In this document: one piece after another, positions 27,459-36,296 of the stretch
How positions within the stretch are numbered: the stretch's first letter is position 1
Layout of the letters: each line of letters starts with the position of its first letter
NCBI RefSeq assembly: GCF_035989265.1
Contig: NZ_JAYKZX010000003.1
Coordinates: 248,001 to 312,000, forward strand
DNA from: Sphingobium sp. HWE2-09
GTDB taxonomy: Bacteria > Pseudomonadota > Alphaproteobacteria > Sphingomonadales > Sphingomonadaceae
Direction of reading: 5' to 3'
Length of the DNA: 64,000 bases
Notes under the pieces: generated by a model
What the model was told of the DNA's origin: nothing
Seen by the model: only the letters and a program-made list of their open reading frames with translations
Databases searched by the model: none
Translations under genes and position numbers: made by a program

Positions 27459-28541
27459 CTAATCGATAGATATCACTGCCTTGATGACTGAACCATTCTG
27501 TAAATCAGCAAATGCTTGCTCAATCTCATCGAGATTGTAGCTCTTTATGAGCGTTTCTATGGGCAATCGTCCATCACGGTAATAGTCGATCAGGCGCGGT
27601 ATGAATTGTTGCGGATCGACGCCGCCTTCCACTACGCCGACAATCCGTCTGCCCATGCTCATGATCGCCGAGGCATCCAACCCCGCTGTTCCAGGCGGGT
27701 AGGCAGCGATCAGCGCCAGCGTGCCGCGCTGCGCGAGAAAAGCCGCCGCCGGCTCCAGCAGCGCCAGAACACCTGTCGTATCAAGGACATAGTCAAACAG
27801 CCCAATCAAATCAGCTGTCTGACTCGCTGTCTCGGTTGCCCCCAATTGCCGTGCGAGATCGAGCCGATGCGGATGGCGATCGAGAACCGCGATCCGTCCC
27901 GCCCCGGCAATGACTGCCGCCATCACCGCCGACAGGCCGACCGCGCCCGCGCCCTGTATCGCGACGCTTTCACCCGGCGCGACCTTGAGCGTTTCCAGCA
28001 CCGTGCCGGCGCCCGTCTGTATGCCGCAGCCTAGCGGCGCCAGCAGCGCCAGCGGCAGGTCGGGATCCACCTTCACGACATTGTCGCGATGCGCCAGCAC
28101 ATGGTTTGCGAAAGCCGATTGGCCGAAGATATTGCCGCCAACCGGATCGTCCCCGCGCCATAGGCCGCCTTCGCCCGGCTGACGCACGCCCAGGAAATTG
28201 CGCGGGACGAAATCCGTGCAGTAACCCGGCTGATGGTCATGGCAGGCGGAGCAAACGCCGCAGCTGTGGAAGCTGAGCAGTACGCTATCGCCCGGCAGGA
28301 CATGGTCCACGTCTTGGCCCACGGCCTGGACGATGCCGGCCCCTTCATGGCCCAGCACCACGGGGAAGGGGATCGGCAAATCGCCATCACGCATGACCAT
28401 GTCGGTATGGCAGATGCCGCAGGCGCGGATGCGCACTAACACTTGCCCTGGACCGGGCGGGTCGATTTCCAGCCGCTCGATCCGGAAAGCGGCGCCCGGC
28501 TTTTCCACCACGGCGGCGTCGATCGCGATCCGCCCCGCCAT
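27459..28541 (-). CDS. Zinc-dependent alcohol dehydrogenase (aryl-alcohol/class III-like MDR)
   Basis: 360-aa medium-chain dehydrogenase. Catalytic zinc ligands in RACGICHTDMV and GHEGAGIV; structural zinc Cys group in SCGVCSACHDHQPGYC; NAD-binding AIQGAGAVGLSAVMAAVIAG followed by an acidic end of strand two (VLDRHPHRLDLA), favouring NAD. GCGIQTGAGTVLETL is typical of benzyl-alcohol-type enzymes. The ATG shares one base with the stop of the upstream TonB receptor (TGATG), so the receptor's ligand is probably an alcohol or aromatic precursor metabolised here; that link is inference. Confidence 0.87.
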   Translation of the reverse strand: MAGRIAIDAAVVEKPGAAFRIERLEIDPPGPGQVLVRIRACGICHTDMVMRDGDLPIPFPVVLGHEGAGIVQAVGQDVDHVLPGDSVLLSFHSCGVCSACHDHQPGYCTDFVPRNFLGVRQPGEGGLWRGDDPVGGNIFGQSAFANHVLAHRDNVVKVDPDLPLALLAPLGCGIQTGAGTVLETLKVAPGESVAIQGAGAVGLSAVMAAVIAGAGRIAVLDRHPHRLDLARQLGATETASQTADLIGLFDYVLDTTGVLALLEPAAAFLAQRGTLALIAAYPPGTAGLDASAIMSMGRRIVGVVEGGVDPQQFIPRLIDYYRDGRLPIETLIKSYNLDEIEQAFADLQNGSVIKAVISID

Positions 28542-31123
28542 CAGAAGTCGAACCCGAAGCGCAGATACCATTCGCGCGGCCGGTTGTAGGTGCCGAAGAT
28601 CGCGCCTGCCGCGATATTCGATCCGCCCGATGTCAGGAAGCGCTTGTCGGTCAGGTTGGTGCCCCCTGCGGTCAGCGACCAATGGCCATCCGGCTCGCGA
28701 TAGCTGATCGAGGCGTTGACGATGTTGGTCGATACCCGCTTGAGCAGCAGCGTGCGCTGCGTATCGTTCCACGCGCTGGAGGTGTAGGTCCAGTCGGCCA
28801 GCATGACGACCGATCCGCCATTGCCCAGCTTCGCTTCATAACGCGGGCTGAGATTGACCTTCCATTTGGGAGTCTTGGGCAGGGTTTCTCCTACCAGCGT
28901 CCCCGCCTGGAATGGATTAGCTCCGCCCACGGCCGCAGCGCCCGCCGACACCGATGTATATTCCGCATCGATATAACCGGCCGATCCGTTGATGGTCAGG
29001 CCATCGACCGGCGCGGCTACCATTTCCACCTCGAAACCGCGAATGCGCGCGTCGCCCGCATTGGCGATGGTAGGTGATGTGCCGACCTGAATGTTCAGCT
29101 GGATGTCGCGATATTTGGTCGAGAAGAGCGCCGCATTCAGTTGGAGATGCCGATCGAGCAGGGTGGACTTGATGCCCGCTTCCCAGGTGGTCGCCCTTTC
29201 CTCGTTAAAGTCCGGCGCGACATTACCCTGCGGGTTGGTAAGGCGCGTGGTCCAACCGCCCGTCTTATAGCCCTTCGACCAGCTGCTATAAAGCATCACA
29301 TCGTCCGACGGGTGGACCTGCACGCCAACCTTGGGCGAGAAATCATTGAACTTCTTGCGATTGACGCCCGGCGTATAGACGCGCACCGGGTTGGTCGGAT
29401 CGGGGTAGCCCAGTCCCACCTGGCAGGGGATCGGGGCCAGCGGGAACGGGCCGTTCGGTCTGATATTGCCATTGGCGTCGGCGCACCCGAACAGCTTGTA
29501 GTTGAACCCGTTCAGCTCCTGCTGCCCACCCTCGAACCGCTTGCGCTCGTTGGTATAGCGCCCGCCGATGGTGATGCCGATCAGGTCGATTGGCCGATAG
29601 TCGATCTGCCCGAAGAACGCGTAATTTTTAGTGCCCAGCTGGTTGGGACCATCGACTTGGACCAGCCCTTCGCCAAAGGTCACATAGTCATGCAGGTCGC
29701 CCGCTTCCTTGAAATAATAGGCGCCCAGCACATAGCGCAGCTTCTCCTCGAACGCATTGCCGAGCAGCTGGAATTCCTGGCTGAACTGCCACTGGTTCAT
29801 GGTGAAGCTGAGTTGCAGGAAATTGAGCGGCGACCCGTCTGCGTCCAGCCCGGCGTTCCAGTGTAGTTCGCGATAGGCGGTGATGGATTTCAGCGCGACA
29901 TTGTCGGCCAGATCGAAATCGACGAAGCCGCTCAAGCCCCAGCTTTCCAGATTGGAATAGCTGTTGCCGCTGGCATAGCTGCGGTCCTTGTCGGCGATCA
30001 GATAGCGCTCATCCCAAGGCAGGCGATCATTGGCGGGGTTGCCGTCGACATTGGCGCTGGCGACGCTGGCCAGCTGGAACTGCGGGTTGAACTGGGTGCC
30101 CGTCACCCCGCACAGCGCCTGCGCATTGCGCGCGGCGATCTGCGCCCCGGTGCTGCCGATGCAAAAATTATAAAGGCCTGCGAAGAGGAAGCCGGTGGTG
30201 CCGGTCGGGTCGAAGGCGGTGCCGGGCAGGTTGGTCGTACCCGCGAAATTGCCGTGGACCGACTCCGCCGTGCCGATCAGCTTGTTGGCAGACGTGCCCT
30301 TATCCTTGCTATAATCGCCGGAGAAGGTGGCCCGCACCGCACCGCCATTGTCCCAGCGCAGCTTGCCGCGCAGGTTCCAATTGTCATTCTCGCCTTCCTT
30401 GCCGGCGCTGTCATAGCCAGCGGCGGAGAAAGCCGAGAAAGGCGGCGCGTTGTTGGCGCGCTGGTCCGGATAGGGCAGGCGCTTCAAGAAGCCGTCGCGC
30501 GACTTGATGCCGAAGGTGAAGGCTGAACTGAGACCATCGGTGACCGGCACCGTCACCGATCCGCGCGCCTGGAACAGCTTGTAACTGCCCAGCGTCACAT
30601 CGCCCTTGGCCGCAAATTCCTTGCCTGGATCGGCGGTAACGATGGAGATTGCGCCGCCGATCGTGTTGCGGCCGAACAAAGTGCCCTGCGGCCCCTTCAA
30701 TATCTCGACCCGCGACACGTCCAGCAGGTCCTGGTTCGCGCCGACGGTGCGGGCCAGATAGACGCCGTCCAGATAGATGCCCACGCCCGGATCGATGTTG
30801 AAGGCGAAGTCATCAGACCCGATCCCGCGAATATAGGCGGCCAGCACGGCGGTCGATCCGGAAAAAGGCGTGCCCGCGTCCAGATTGACGTTGGGTGCGA
30901 TCGCCGACAGCTGGGACACGCTGCCCACCGCCCGCTCCTGCAACGCTGCCGACGTGAAGGCGGAAATGGCGATCGGGACATCCTGTACATTTTCCGCACG
31001 TTTTTGCGCCGTCACGACGATCTCTGCGATGCCCCCGCTGTCCTGCAGCGGCGCCTCCTGCGCGTATGCGGCGGTGGCTGCCCAGGCAGCGGACGCCAGT
31101 AGATATGCGATCGTGGTTTTCAT
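28541..31123 (-). CDS. TonB-dependent receptor (FyuA/CirA-like)
   Basis: 860-aa outer-membrane transporter. Signal peptide MKTTIAYLLASAAWAATAAY with cleavage near AYAQ; TonB-box-type IAEIVVTAQKRAENVQDVPI; plug motifs AAYIRGIGSD, GVYLARTVGANQDL and VEILKGPQGTLFGRNTIGG; barrel ends in EWYLRFGFDF. ATG 31123 follows GGAGGAGAGG; the longer in-frame extension upstream is not supported. An AraC regulator lies upstream and an alcohol dehydrogenase is coupled downstream, suggesting uptake of a specific small organic compound. Substrate not identifiable. Confidence 0.92.
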   Translation of the reverse strand: MKTTIAYLLASAAWAATAAYAQEAPLQDSGGIAEIVVTAQKRAENVQDVPIAISAFTSAALQERAVGSVSQLSAIAPNVNLDAGTPFSGSTAVLAAYIRGIGSDDFAFNIDPGVGIYLDGVYLARTVGANQDLLDVSRVEILKGPQGTLFGRNTIGGAISIVTADPGKEFAAKGDVTLGSYKLFQARGSVTVPVTDGLSSAFTFGIKSRDGFLKRLPYPDQRANNAPPFSAFSAAGYDSAGKEGENDNWNLRGKLRWDNGGAVRATFSGDYSKDKGTSANKLIGTAESVHGNFAGTTNLPGTAFDPTGTTGFLFAGLYNFCIGSTGAQIAARNAQALCGVTGTQFNPQFQLASVASANVDGNPANDRLPWDERYLIADKDRSYASGNSYSNLESWGLSGFVDFDLADNVALKSITAYRELHWNAGLDADGSPLNFLQLSFTMNQWQFSQEFQLLGNAFEEKLRYVLGAYYFKEAGDLHDYVTFGEGLVQVDGPNQLGTKNYAFFGQIDYRPIDLIGITIGGRYTNERKRFEGGQQELNGFNYKLFGCADANGNIRPNGPFPLAPIPCQVGLGYPDPTNPVRVYTPGVNRKKFNDFSPKVGVQVHPSDDVMLYSSWSKGYKTGGWTTRLTNPQGNVAPDFNEERATTWEAGIKSTLLDRHLQLNAALFSTKYRDIQLNIQVGTSPTIANAGDARIRGFEVEMVAAPVDGLTINGSAGYIDAEYTSVSAGAAAVGGANPFQAGTLVGETLPKTPKWKVNLSPRYEAKLGNGGSVVMLADWTYTSSAWNDTQRTLLLKRVSTNIVNASISYREPDGHWSLTAGGTNLTDKRFLTSGGSNIAAGAIFGTYNRPREWYLRFGFDF

Positions 31124-31218
31124 CACCCTCTCCTCCGTTCGTCCGCCTGTGTCGGCGGATTTATCAAGCGGTTTAGAGCCTGTGAGCTTGCCGGTCTTGG
31201 ACGCTGGCGAACCCCCAA

Positions 31219-32139
31219 TCAGGACAGGAGCGAACGATGACGCCATTGGCTGGGCGACGCCCCATAGCGGCGGCGGAAGCAGCGGGTGAAGAAAGCGGAA
31301 TCATTGTAGCCGACCTCGAACGCGATGTCCGTAATGGTGCGCCCGTCACCAGCCGCCAGCATGGCGGACGCGCGTTCAAGCCGCTTGGTCATGATGAAGG
31401 CGGTGGGCGTCTGGCCGACATGGCGGAAAAAGCTTTTCTGCACCGCGCGCTCGGACAGGTTGAGCGCGGTGCTGATCAGGCCGGTGTTGAGGTCGGGATG
31501 ATCCAGATGGGCCAGCGCGAAATCGACCGGGGAGGAAAGGTGTAGGGCCGGCGCGTCCGGACGCATCGCCCGGCGACATGCCATGCGCGCGGCATCAATC
31601 AGCAGTGCGCCGGTGTCCCCATCCAGTTCGTCAAACCGATCGCGCTGCATCCAAAGGCCCTGCAGCAAATGGAAAAGCAGTCCGACCTGCGGATCGTGCG
31701 AGGGCATCCATTGGCCGTGCCAGTCGCGCGAGGGCGCCCCTTCTCCCAGCAGAGACAGGGGAAACTGTACGATCATGCAGTCATTGCTGCGCGATATATC
31801 GAATGCGTAGGCGCGCCGATCATCGGCGATGACGATGTCGCCCGGCCCCGCTTTGACATGCTGGTCGCCATAACGCATGACCATCGTGCCGCGGCGAAGC
31901 AGGTGCAGCAACAGGTGCGGCCCGGCATCTTCGGTCCCGATCCGACTGACTTGCGCCCGATCGCTCAGCGCGCGCGCGAGGCCGATCGGACCCAGCGACC
32001 AGTGCGCCAGCTCGGCGCGAATACCTTCCGGCGCATGGGTGGTCATGCCGGGGAAGGCGGCCGCCACGACTTTTTGCCAGACGATATGGCGGGATGGCGC
32101 TGGCACCAGTCGGGTCGAAAAATGTTCGATCGCGGTCAT
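31219..32139 (-). CDS. AraC-family transcriptional regulator
   Basis: 306 aa. N-terminal cupin-like ligand domain of the AraC-binding-like group (HLLLHLLRRGTMVMRYGDQHVKAGPGDIVIADD), C-terminal double HTH (LNLSERAVQKSFFRHVGQTP; ITDIAFEVGYNDSAFFTRCF; RRYGASPSQWR). Likely activator of the TonB receptor and alcohol dehydrogenase that follow 95 bases downstream on the same strand. Start ambiguous: ATG 32139 chosen; a TTG at 32184 also keeps frame; neither has a clear ribosome site. Confidence 0.85.
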   Translation of the reverse strand: MTAIEHFSTRLVPAPSRHIVWQKVVAAAFPGMTTHAPEGIRAELAHWSLGPIGLARALSDRAQVSRIGTEDAGPHLLLHLLRRGTMVMRYGDQHVKAGPGDIVIADDRRAYAFDISRSNDCMIVQFPLSLLGEGAPSRDWHGQWMPSHDPQVGLLFHLLQGLWMQRDRFDELDGDTGALLIDAARMACRRAMRPDAPALHLSSPVDFALAHLDHPDLNTGLISTALNLSERAVQKSFFRHVGQTPTAFIMTKRLERASAMLAAGDGRTITDIAFEVGYNDSAFFTRCFRRRYGASPSQWRHRSLLS

Positions 32140-32184
32140 CGCCGCTGACCCGCGACGGGATGCGTCGGCATGATAGTCTTGCAA

Positions 32185-32439
32185 GCTTTGCCCACGACCG
32201 ATCCCCTCCCGGTGGCTGCCTGTAATACAGTGTCAGCGCGTTGCTAAAGTGTATATCAGGGATACAATTCAAACACTAGCTGTTTGGCGTCGCCCGTGCT
32301 CCTGCGACATGGCGATGAAGCCTCCAGGTGTAAGCCGACTGGACGTGACATTCCGACCTTAAAACCCCCCCCCTGCCATCATGGGAAAGACTGTCTCCCG
32401 CGCACACGGCCCGGTCGACCAAGGGATGGCTTCAGGATG
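32185..32439. other. Upstream region of AraC gene, no gene seen
   Basis: No supported coding sequence. Contains a C8-C9 run near 32366. The AraC promoter should lie next to 32230-32280, which is locally more AT-rich. Confidence 0.3.
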
Positions 32440-33124
32440 GCCAGCCCGCGCTTGGGGGTGGACCCATGAACATGTTGGGACTTTTGGCAGCATTTTGACA
32501 GGCTTGCGAAGACAGACCTTCTTGCGCCGGGTCATAATGGCCCTCCAGCGTGGCGATCAGATACATCGCCATCCGCTTGGGATATTCAGGGTCGACGAAG
32601 CGGCGTAGCTGGCATTGGCGGCTTTGCGGAGGACCGGCAACGCCAGGATAGCGGCGCGGCCAATAGTCGACAGCTCGTCAAAGGCTTGCATCCGGATGGC
32701 AAGCGCATTGTCGTCGTCAGCAAGTTGTGCGAGCAGTTTTACCGCGTCCACCGGCTCTCCCAGTCCGACCAGCGCTTCGGCCGCGACAATGCGGACATGG
32801 TCGGCGGGGTCTGATGCGACGATCCGCTCAAGCTCTTCCTTCCGGACGCGCATCTTCGCCCAGAATCAGCAGGCCACGCGCCGCTCATATCCTTACCGCC
32901 ATGACCGGGCTTTGCAGCAATGTCCGGAAGCGCTTTAGATTGCGTGGGTCGCGCCGCGCCGCCGCCGCCGCCCGCATCAGCGTCTTTAACGGATATATGC
33001 TGCGGTCACGGCTTTCGAAATAGCCTTCGCCCTTGGCGCCTTCAGGCAGGAAGCCATAGTCGAAGGCTGGATCCCGACCAAAGCGCTGATCGCCTAGGTG
33101 CTGGTATCGAAGTATGCTGATCAT
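32440..33124 (-). pseudogene. HEAT-repeat protein relic, perhaps a sulfatase C-terminus
   Basis: One protein can be followed through three reading frames: MISILRYQHLGDQRFGRD... to LLQSPVMAVR at 32890, a TGA in place of the expected Trp, then AARGLLILGEDARPE, a shift to KEELERIVASDPADHVRIVA and HEAT-like helices (AAEALVGLGEPVDAVKLLAQ), and a further shift near 32600 to FVDPEYPKRMAMYLIATLEG. Such HEAT tails with a YWAA.GLLILG motif occur at the C-terminus of some bacterial sulfatases; that identity is tentative. The N-terminal domain is absent. Clearly dead. Confidence 0.6.
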
Positions 33125-33649
33125 GTTCCTCTATTTCGGCAAGCTCAGATCTACGCCCGGCAGGATAGCCGAGATCGAGGAGACCGGCGTCGATCAGGAT
33201 GAGGTCCGGGAGATCTGCTCGCTGCTAGAGCGGTCGGCCATGACCATGCTTCCGATGGACATGGAGGCCCGCGTCCGGTCCGTGGCGACGGAGGCTGCGG
33301 CGGTGCTGCTGGAGGGGGGGCCGCTTGCCGGCCACTCGAGGACATCGAGAGCCTGGACGAGGCCCTCTTCTCCCACGGCAATGACGAGACGAGAGCCGTC
33401 GCCGAGGTGCATTCGGCTATGTCGACTATCGCCAGCGGCGTGGACGGCGACCTCGACGCGATCAAGACGCTCGATGCGCTCGACGATTTTGAGAAGAGCT
33501 TGTTGACGTTGAGGGAGAAGCGGGACTTCCCGAGCGAAAGAATTCGACGTGATATCCCATGGCGGCGGGAGGCGCTGGAGGAGTATGAGCCGCGAGAGGA
33601 TCCGGCGAACGCTATCAAGGTCCCGGCATCACCCTGGAACGTAAGATGA
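33114..33649 (+). pseudogene. Hypothetical ORF split at a poly-G tract
   Basis: The first part (GVDQDEVREICSLLERSAMT...VATEAAAVLLEGG) runs to a seven-G tract at 33314-33320. The second part, in another frame, continues with coherent, charged helical sequence (PLEDIESLDEALFSHGNDET; VDGDLDAIKTLDALDDFEKS) to a stop at 33647-33649. One added G would join them. No family recognised. Could be a sequencing-length artefact, a pseudogene, or slippage-controlled; its setting among relics favours pseudogene. Confidence 0.4.
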
Positions 33650-33880
33650 GCGACGGGGATAGCCGATGAGCAGCATCCGGATCATAAGCTCGGGATCGAT
33701 AGATGGGCGGCCCGTCTCGCTATAGAATGTTCGTAGCTTCTCCCGGATACCGTTCAGGTCCACAAAGCGGTCAACGGCCCGCAACAGGTGGTTCTGCGGC
33801 ACATGATCCTCCAGGCTGAAGCTGTAAAACAGCGCCTCCTGCATCACCGTCCGATTGCCCATCATCAGCCTGTCTCCCAA
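33629..33880 (-). mobile_element. IS1182-type transposase, N-terminal fragment
   Basis: About 75 residues of the transposase start: MMGNRTVMQEALFYSFSLED, VPQNHLLRAVDRFVDL, then FYSETGRPSIDPELMIRMLL, ending abruptly after LIGY. The DDE catalytic core is missing and no terminal inverted repeats are recognised. A broken insertion sequence joined to the preceding relic ORF. Confidence 0.75.
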
Positions 33881-34049
33881 CGACAGGTCCAGTGAATCAG
33901 GACTGCGCGATTACCGCAAGGCTGAGTTTTTCAACACTATCGGTCGCCTGCTGCCGAAATAGCGGACGGACCACATTTGGGGATCGATAATCTGCGGCTG
34001 AACGTCCGTAAAGGGTCGACAGCCGAGATGACCGCTACGCGCTCCATTC

Positions 34050-34558
34050 GCTTGAAGAGATTCAGCGGTAGGCGCTGAAGGCGGCAGGCTGCAAGCGCAT
34101 TATCGAGGAGCGCGCCAGCAGACGTAAATCCCGACCCGCACTGACGCGGCTGCTGGGCCGCGTGCGTCCCGGCGACACGCTCACCACCATTTGCTTTGAC
34201 CGGATCAGCCAGAATGCGATGGATTTTTACCCGATCGGGACAACGCGTCACTGCCAGCAACGCGACATTGCGCAGTCTGGCCGAGCGGTTCGACAACACC
34301 ATCGCCTATGGTCGGGCCATGATCGGCTTCGCTTCCGTCTGGACGCAGGTGGAAGCGGAAACCACCAGCGAGCGTGCGCAACGGGGAAAAGACCGCGCGT
34401 GCGCCCCGGGAACCTCAGGGACGGCACCCGCGCTCCGCCTTGACACAGAAACAGAGATCGTCGCAGCCCTGTCCGATGGTGCGCAGGTGCATGCGCTGGC
34501 ACAGCTCTATGGCGTTGCGCCCGCCACGATCAAAAGCATTCGTGCGCGTGGATCGTAG
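34050..34558 (+). pseudogene. Serine recombinase (Tn3-type resolvase) relic
   Basis: Fragments in two frames: ALKAAGCKRIIEERASRRKS with LLGRVRPGDTLTTICFDRIS (34072-34210), then TLRSLAERFDNTIAYGRAMI, EAETTSERAQRGKDRA and the C-terminal HTH ALAQLYGVAPATIKSIRARG (about 34250-34558). This is the core and DNA-binding part of a resolvase; the N-terminal catalytic serine segment is absent and the frame changes in the middle. A transposon remnant adjoining the hxs operon. Confidence 0.7.
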
Positions 34559-34575
34559 CGGACGAATGAAACCTA

Positions 34576-35217
34576 TCACTCGCTCGAGATCATCAGGGCA
34601 TCAAGGGTCTTAGGTGTGATCGTCCCCGTTACATCAAGGCCCCGGTCTTTCTGGAACCGGCGCAAGGCAGAGCGAAGCGACGGGCCCACCACGCCGTCGA
34701 TCACGCCGGAATAGTAATCCTGCGCCAGAAGCGCGATTTCGACCCGGCGCACGATAGCCTTGAAGCGGCTCGTCCGCCCCGACAGCGCGGGCAGACCGTC
34801 AGGCGGCGGGGCGACAGCCCGGTTTGTCGAATTGAACAGTGGCTGCTGGCGATAGGGTGCGACCGAAGGGGTCGAGGGCGCGGGCCTTGGCGGCGGTGGA
34901 GGTGGCGGCGGTGAATAGGTCGGCGGGTCGTAATTGTACCCGCCCGAGCCTGACCGATGGCTGGTATGGCTTGAATGACTGTAATGTCCGCCGCCGCCAT
35001 AGCCCGAACTATGGCTGGAATGGCTCCTGTGACTGCTATGGCTTCGGTGGCTCGCCAGCGTCACATAATGTTCTTGTGCAAACAGCCTGAGCAGTTTGCC
35101 CGCATTGGGATCGTCAGTGCCGGTTGTGGTCGCGCGTGTAAAATCCGCCTGCGCCTGCGACGGGATCGTGAAGCCTGCCGCCATCAGGCTCGATATGAGA
35201 TATCTGGCTCGCTTCAT
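34576..35217 (-). CDS. hxsA: His-Xaa-Ser repeat protein HxsA
   Basis: 213 aa. Residues 1-24 are a signal peptide (ending SQAQA). Residues 57-89 hold nine His-Xaa-Ser triplets in two blocks, five (HRS HSS HRS HSS HSS) and four (HYS HSS HTS HRS), split by GYGGGG. A Pro-rich stretch of eight prolines follows (103-110), then a peptidoglycan-binding domain (YYSGVIDGVVGPSLRSALRR, then FQKDRGLDVTGTITPKTL). This is the architecture of the HxsA substrate of the His-Xaa-Ser system. The triplets are presumably modified by the two radical SAM proteins; the modification is unknown. ATG 35217 overlaps the hxsC stop by four bases. Confidence 0.9.
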   Translation of the reverse strand: MKRARYLISSLMAAGFTIPSQAQADFTRATTTGTDDPNAGKLLRLFAQEHYVTLASHRSHSSHRSHSSHSSGYGGGGHYSHSSHTSHRSGSGGYNYDPPTYSPPPPPPPPRPAPSTPSVAPYRQQPLFNSTNRAVAPPPDGLPALSGRTSRFKAIVRRVEIALLAQDYYSGVIDGVVGPSLRSALRRFQKDRGLDVTGTITPKTLDALMISSE

Positions 35218-36296
35218 AAAGGCTCCACGCAGATTTCGGCATGATCGCTAGGATGCCACTCGAAAAAGCCGCTGCATTGGCTTTGCTCGCGGCATTCGTC
35301 GCAGGCGCTGGCGAACTTCCGTTTCCAGTCCGAAATCGAGGCAATCGCATAGTTGCGGAAATCCGCTGGCACCGTGCAGCGCGGGAAGTTGAATAACTGC
35401 GCACGGACATTATGCAAGGTTGCGTGCGTCAGCGCCATGCCGATCGGCCGGAAGTCCGTGCGATGATCGACATAGAGGTTCGACCAGCGCCCTTTAGCGA
35501 AGCCGATATTCTCCAGTTGCATGATTGACCATGCCTCCACGAATTGCAGGCGCGCCGCGACATAGCGCGCAAGGTCGGGCAGTGCGTGATGATTGGGCGT
35601 GACCAGCACAGTCCGCAACTCGACCCGTGCGCCCGCCATGATGAGGTGGGCAAACCCTTCCTCAAGCCGCGCGAATGCGCCGCGTTTGCCGACAATCTCG
35701 TCATGCAACGCCGGTTCGGCAGCATAGAGCGGAATACCCCAACTGACCTGCCGATAGATCGACGCGCGCAGGCGGGAGATATCGTCAGCGTCGAAATGCT
35801 GGGCGTTGGTCAGGATGTGGAAACTGAGGTCGGGCCGTGCCGTCAGCACTCGCTCGACCATGCCCAATAACTGATCTTTGTAGAGGGTCGGCTCGCCACC
35901 CGATATGCCGATCAGCATATCCGGCTCCGCCAGCAAGCAGGCCTGCTCCAGCAGGTCGAAGCGATCGTCATGGGTTTTCTTTGGGGGCTGCGAACACATC
36001 ACGCAAAGCTGGTCGCAGCGTTCCGTGACCAGCAGCGTGTTATGCGGCGAGCCGGATCGTAACAGCCGCTCCAACCGCCGGGCCTGCGGGCGCACCAGCA
36101 CTACATCGCCGTCAAGGTCATCTGCGGTTGCCCCGTCGATTGCGAACAGGCCGCTCTTGCCTGCAAAGGTCGCACCCAGCGCGTCGGATTCGACAAGGAT
36201 CGCATCGGCGCTGTGCATTGATGTCCCGGTCGCGCGCAGGCGCGTGACGAACGGCGCATCCGCTTCCGCTTCTGCCGAGAGCAGCAGCGGGATCAT
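35214..36296 (-). CDS. hxsC: His-Xaa-Ser system radical SAM protein HxsC
   Basis: 360-aa radical SAM enzyme. The [4Fe-4S] motif is ERCDQLCVMC (Cys94, 98, 101), then a GGEPTLY motif (SAM binding) and SFHILTNAQHF. A C-terminal Cys cluster (CDECREQSQC near 340-350) suggests an auxiliary iron-sulfur site, like SPASM/twitch maturases. Expected to act with HxsB on the His-Xaa-Ser repeats of HxsA. ATG 36296 overlaps the hxsB stop (ATGA); an in-frame extension to 36374 lies inside hxsB and is rejected. Confidence 0.9.
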   Translation of the reverse strand: MIPLLLSAEAEADAPFVTRLRATGTSMHSADAILVESDALGATFAGKSGLFAIDGATADDLDGDVVLVRPQARRLERLLRSGSPHNTLLVTERCDQLCVMCSQPPKKTHDDRFDLLEQACLLAEPDMLIGISGGEPTLYKDQLLGMVERVLTARPDLSFHILTNAQHFDADDISRLRASIYRQVSWGIPLYAAEPALHDEIVGKRGAFARLEEGFAHLIMAGARVELRTVLVTPNHHALPDLARYVAARLQFVEAWSIMQLENIGFAKGRWSNLYVDHRTDFRPIGMALTHATLHNVRAQLFNFPRCTVPADFRNYAIASISDWKRKFASACDECREQSQCSGFFEWHPSDHAEICVEPL

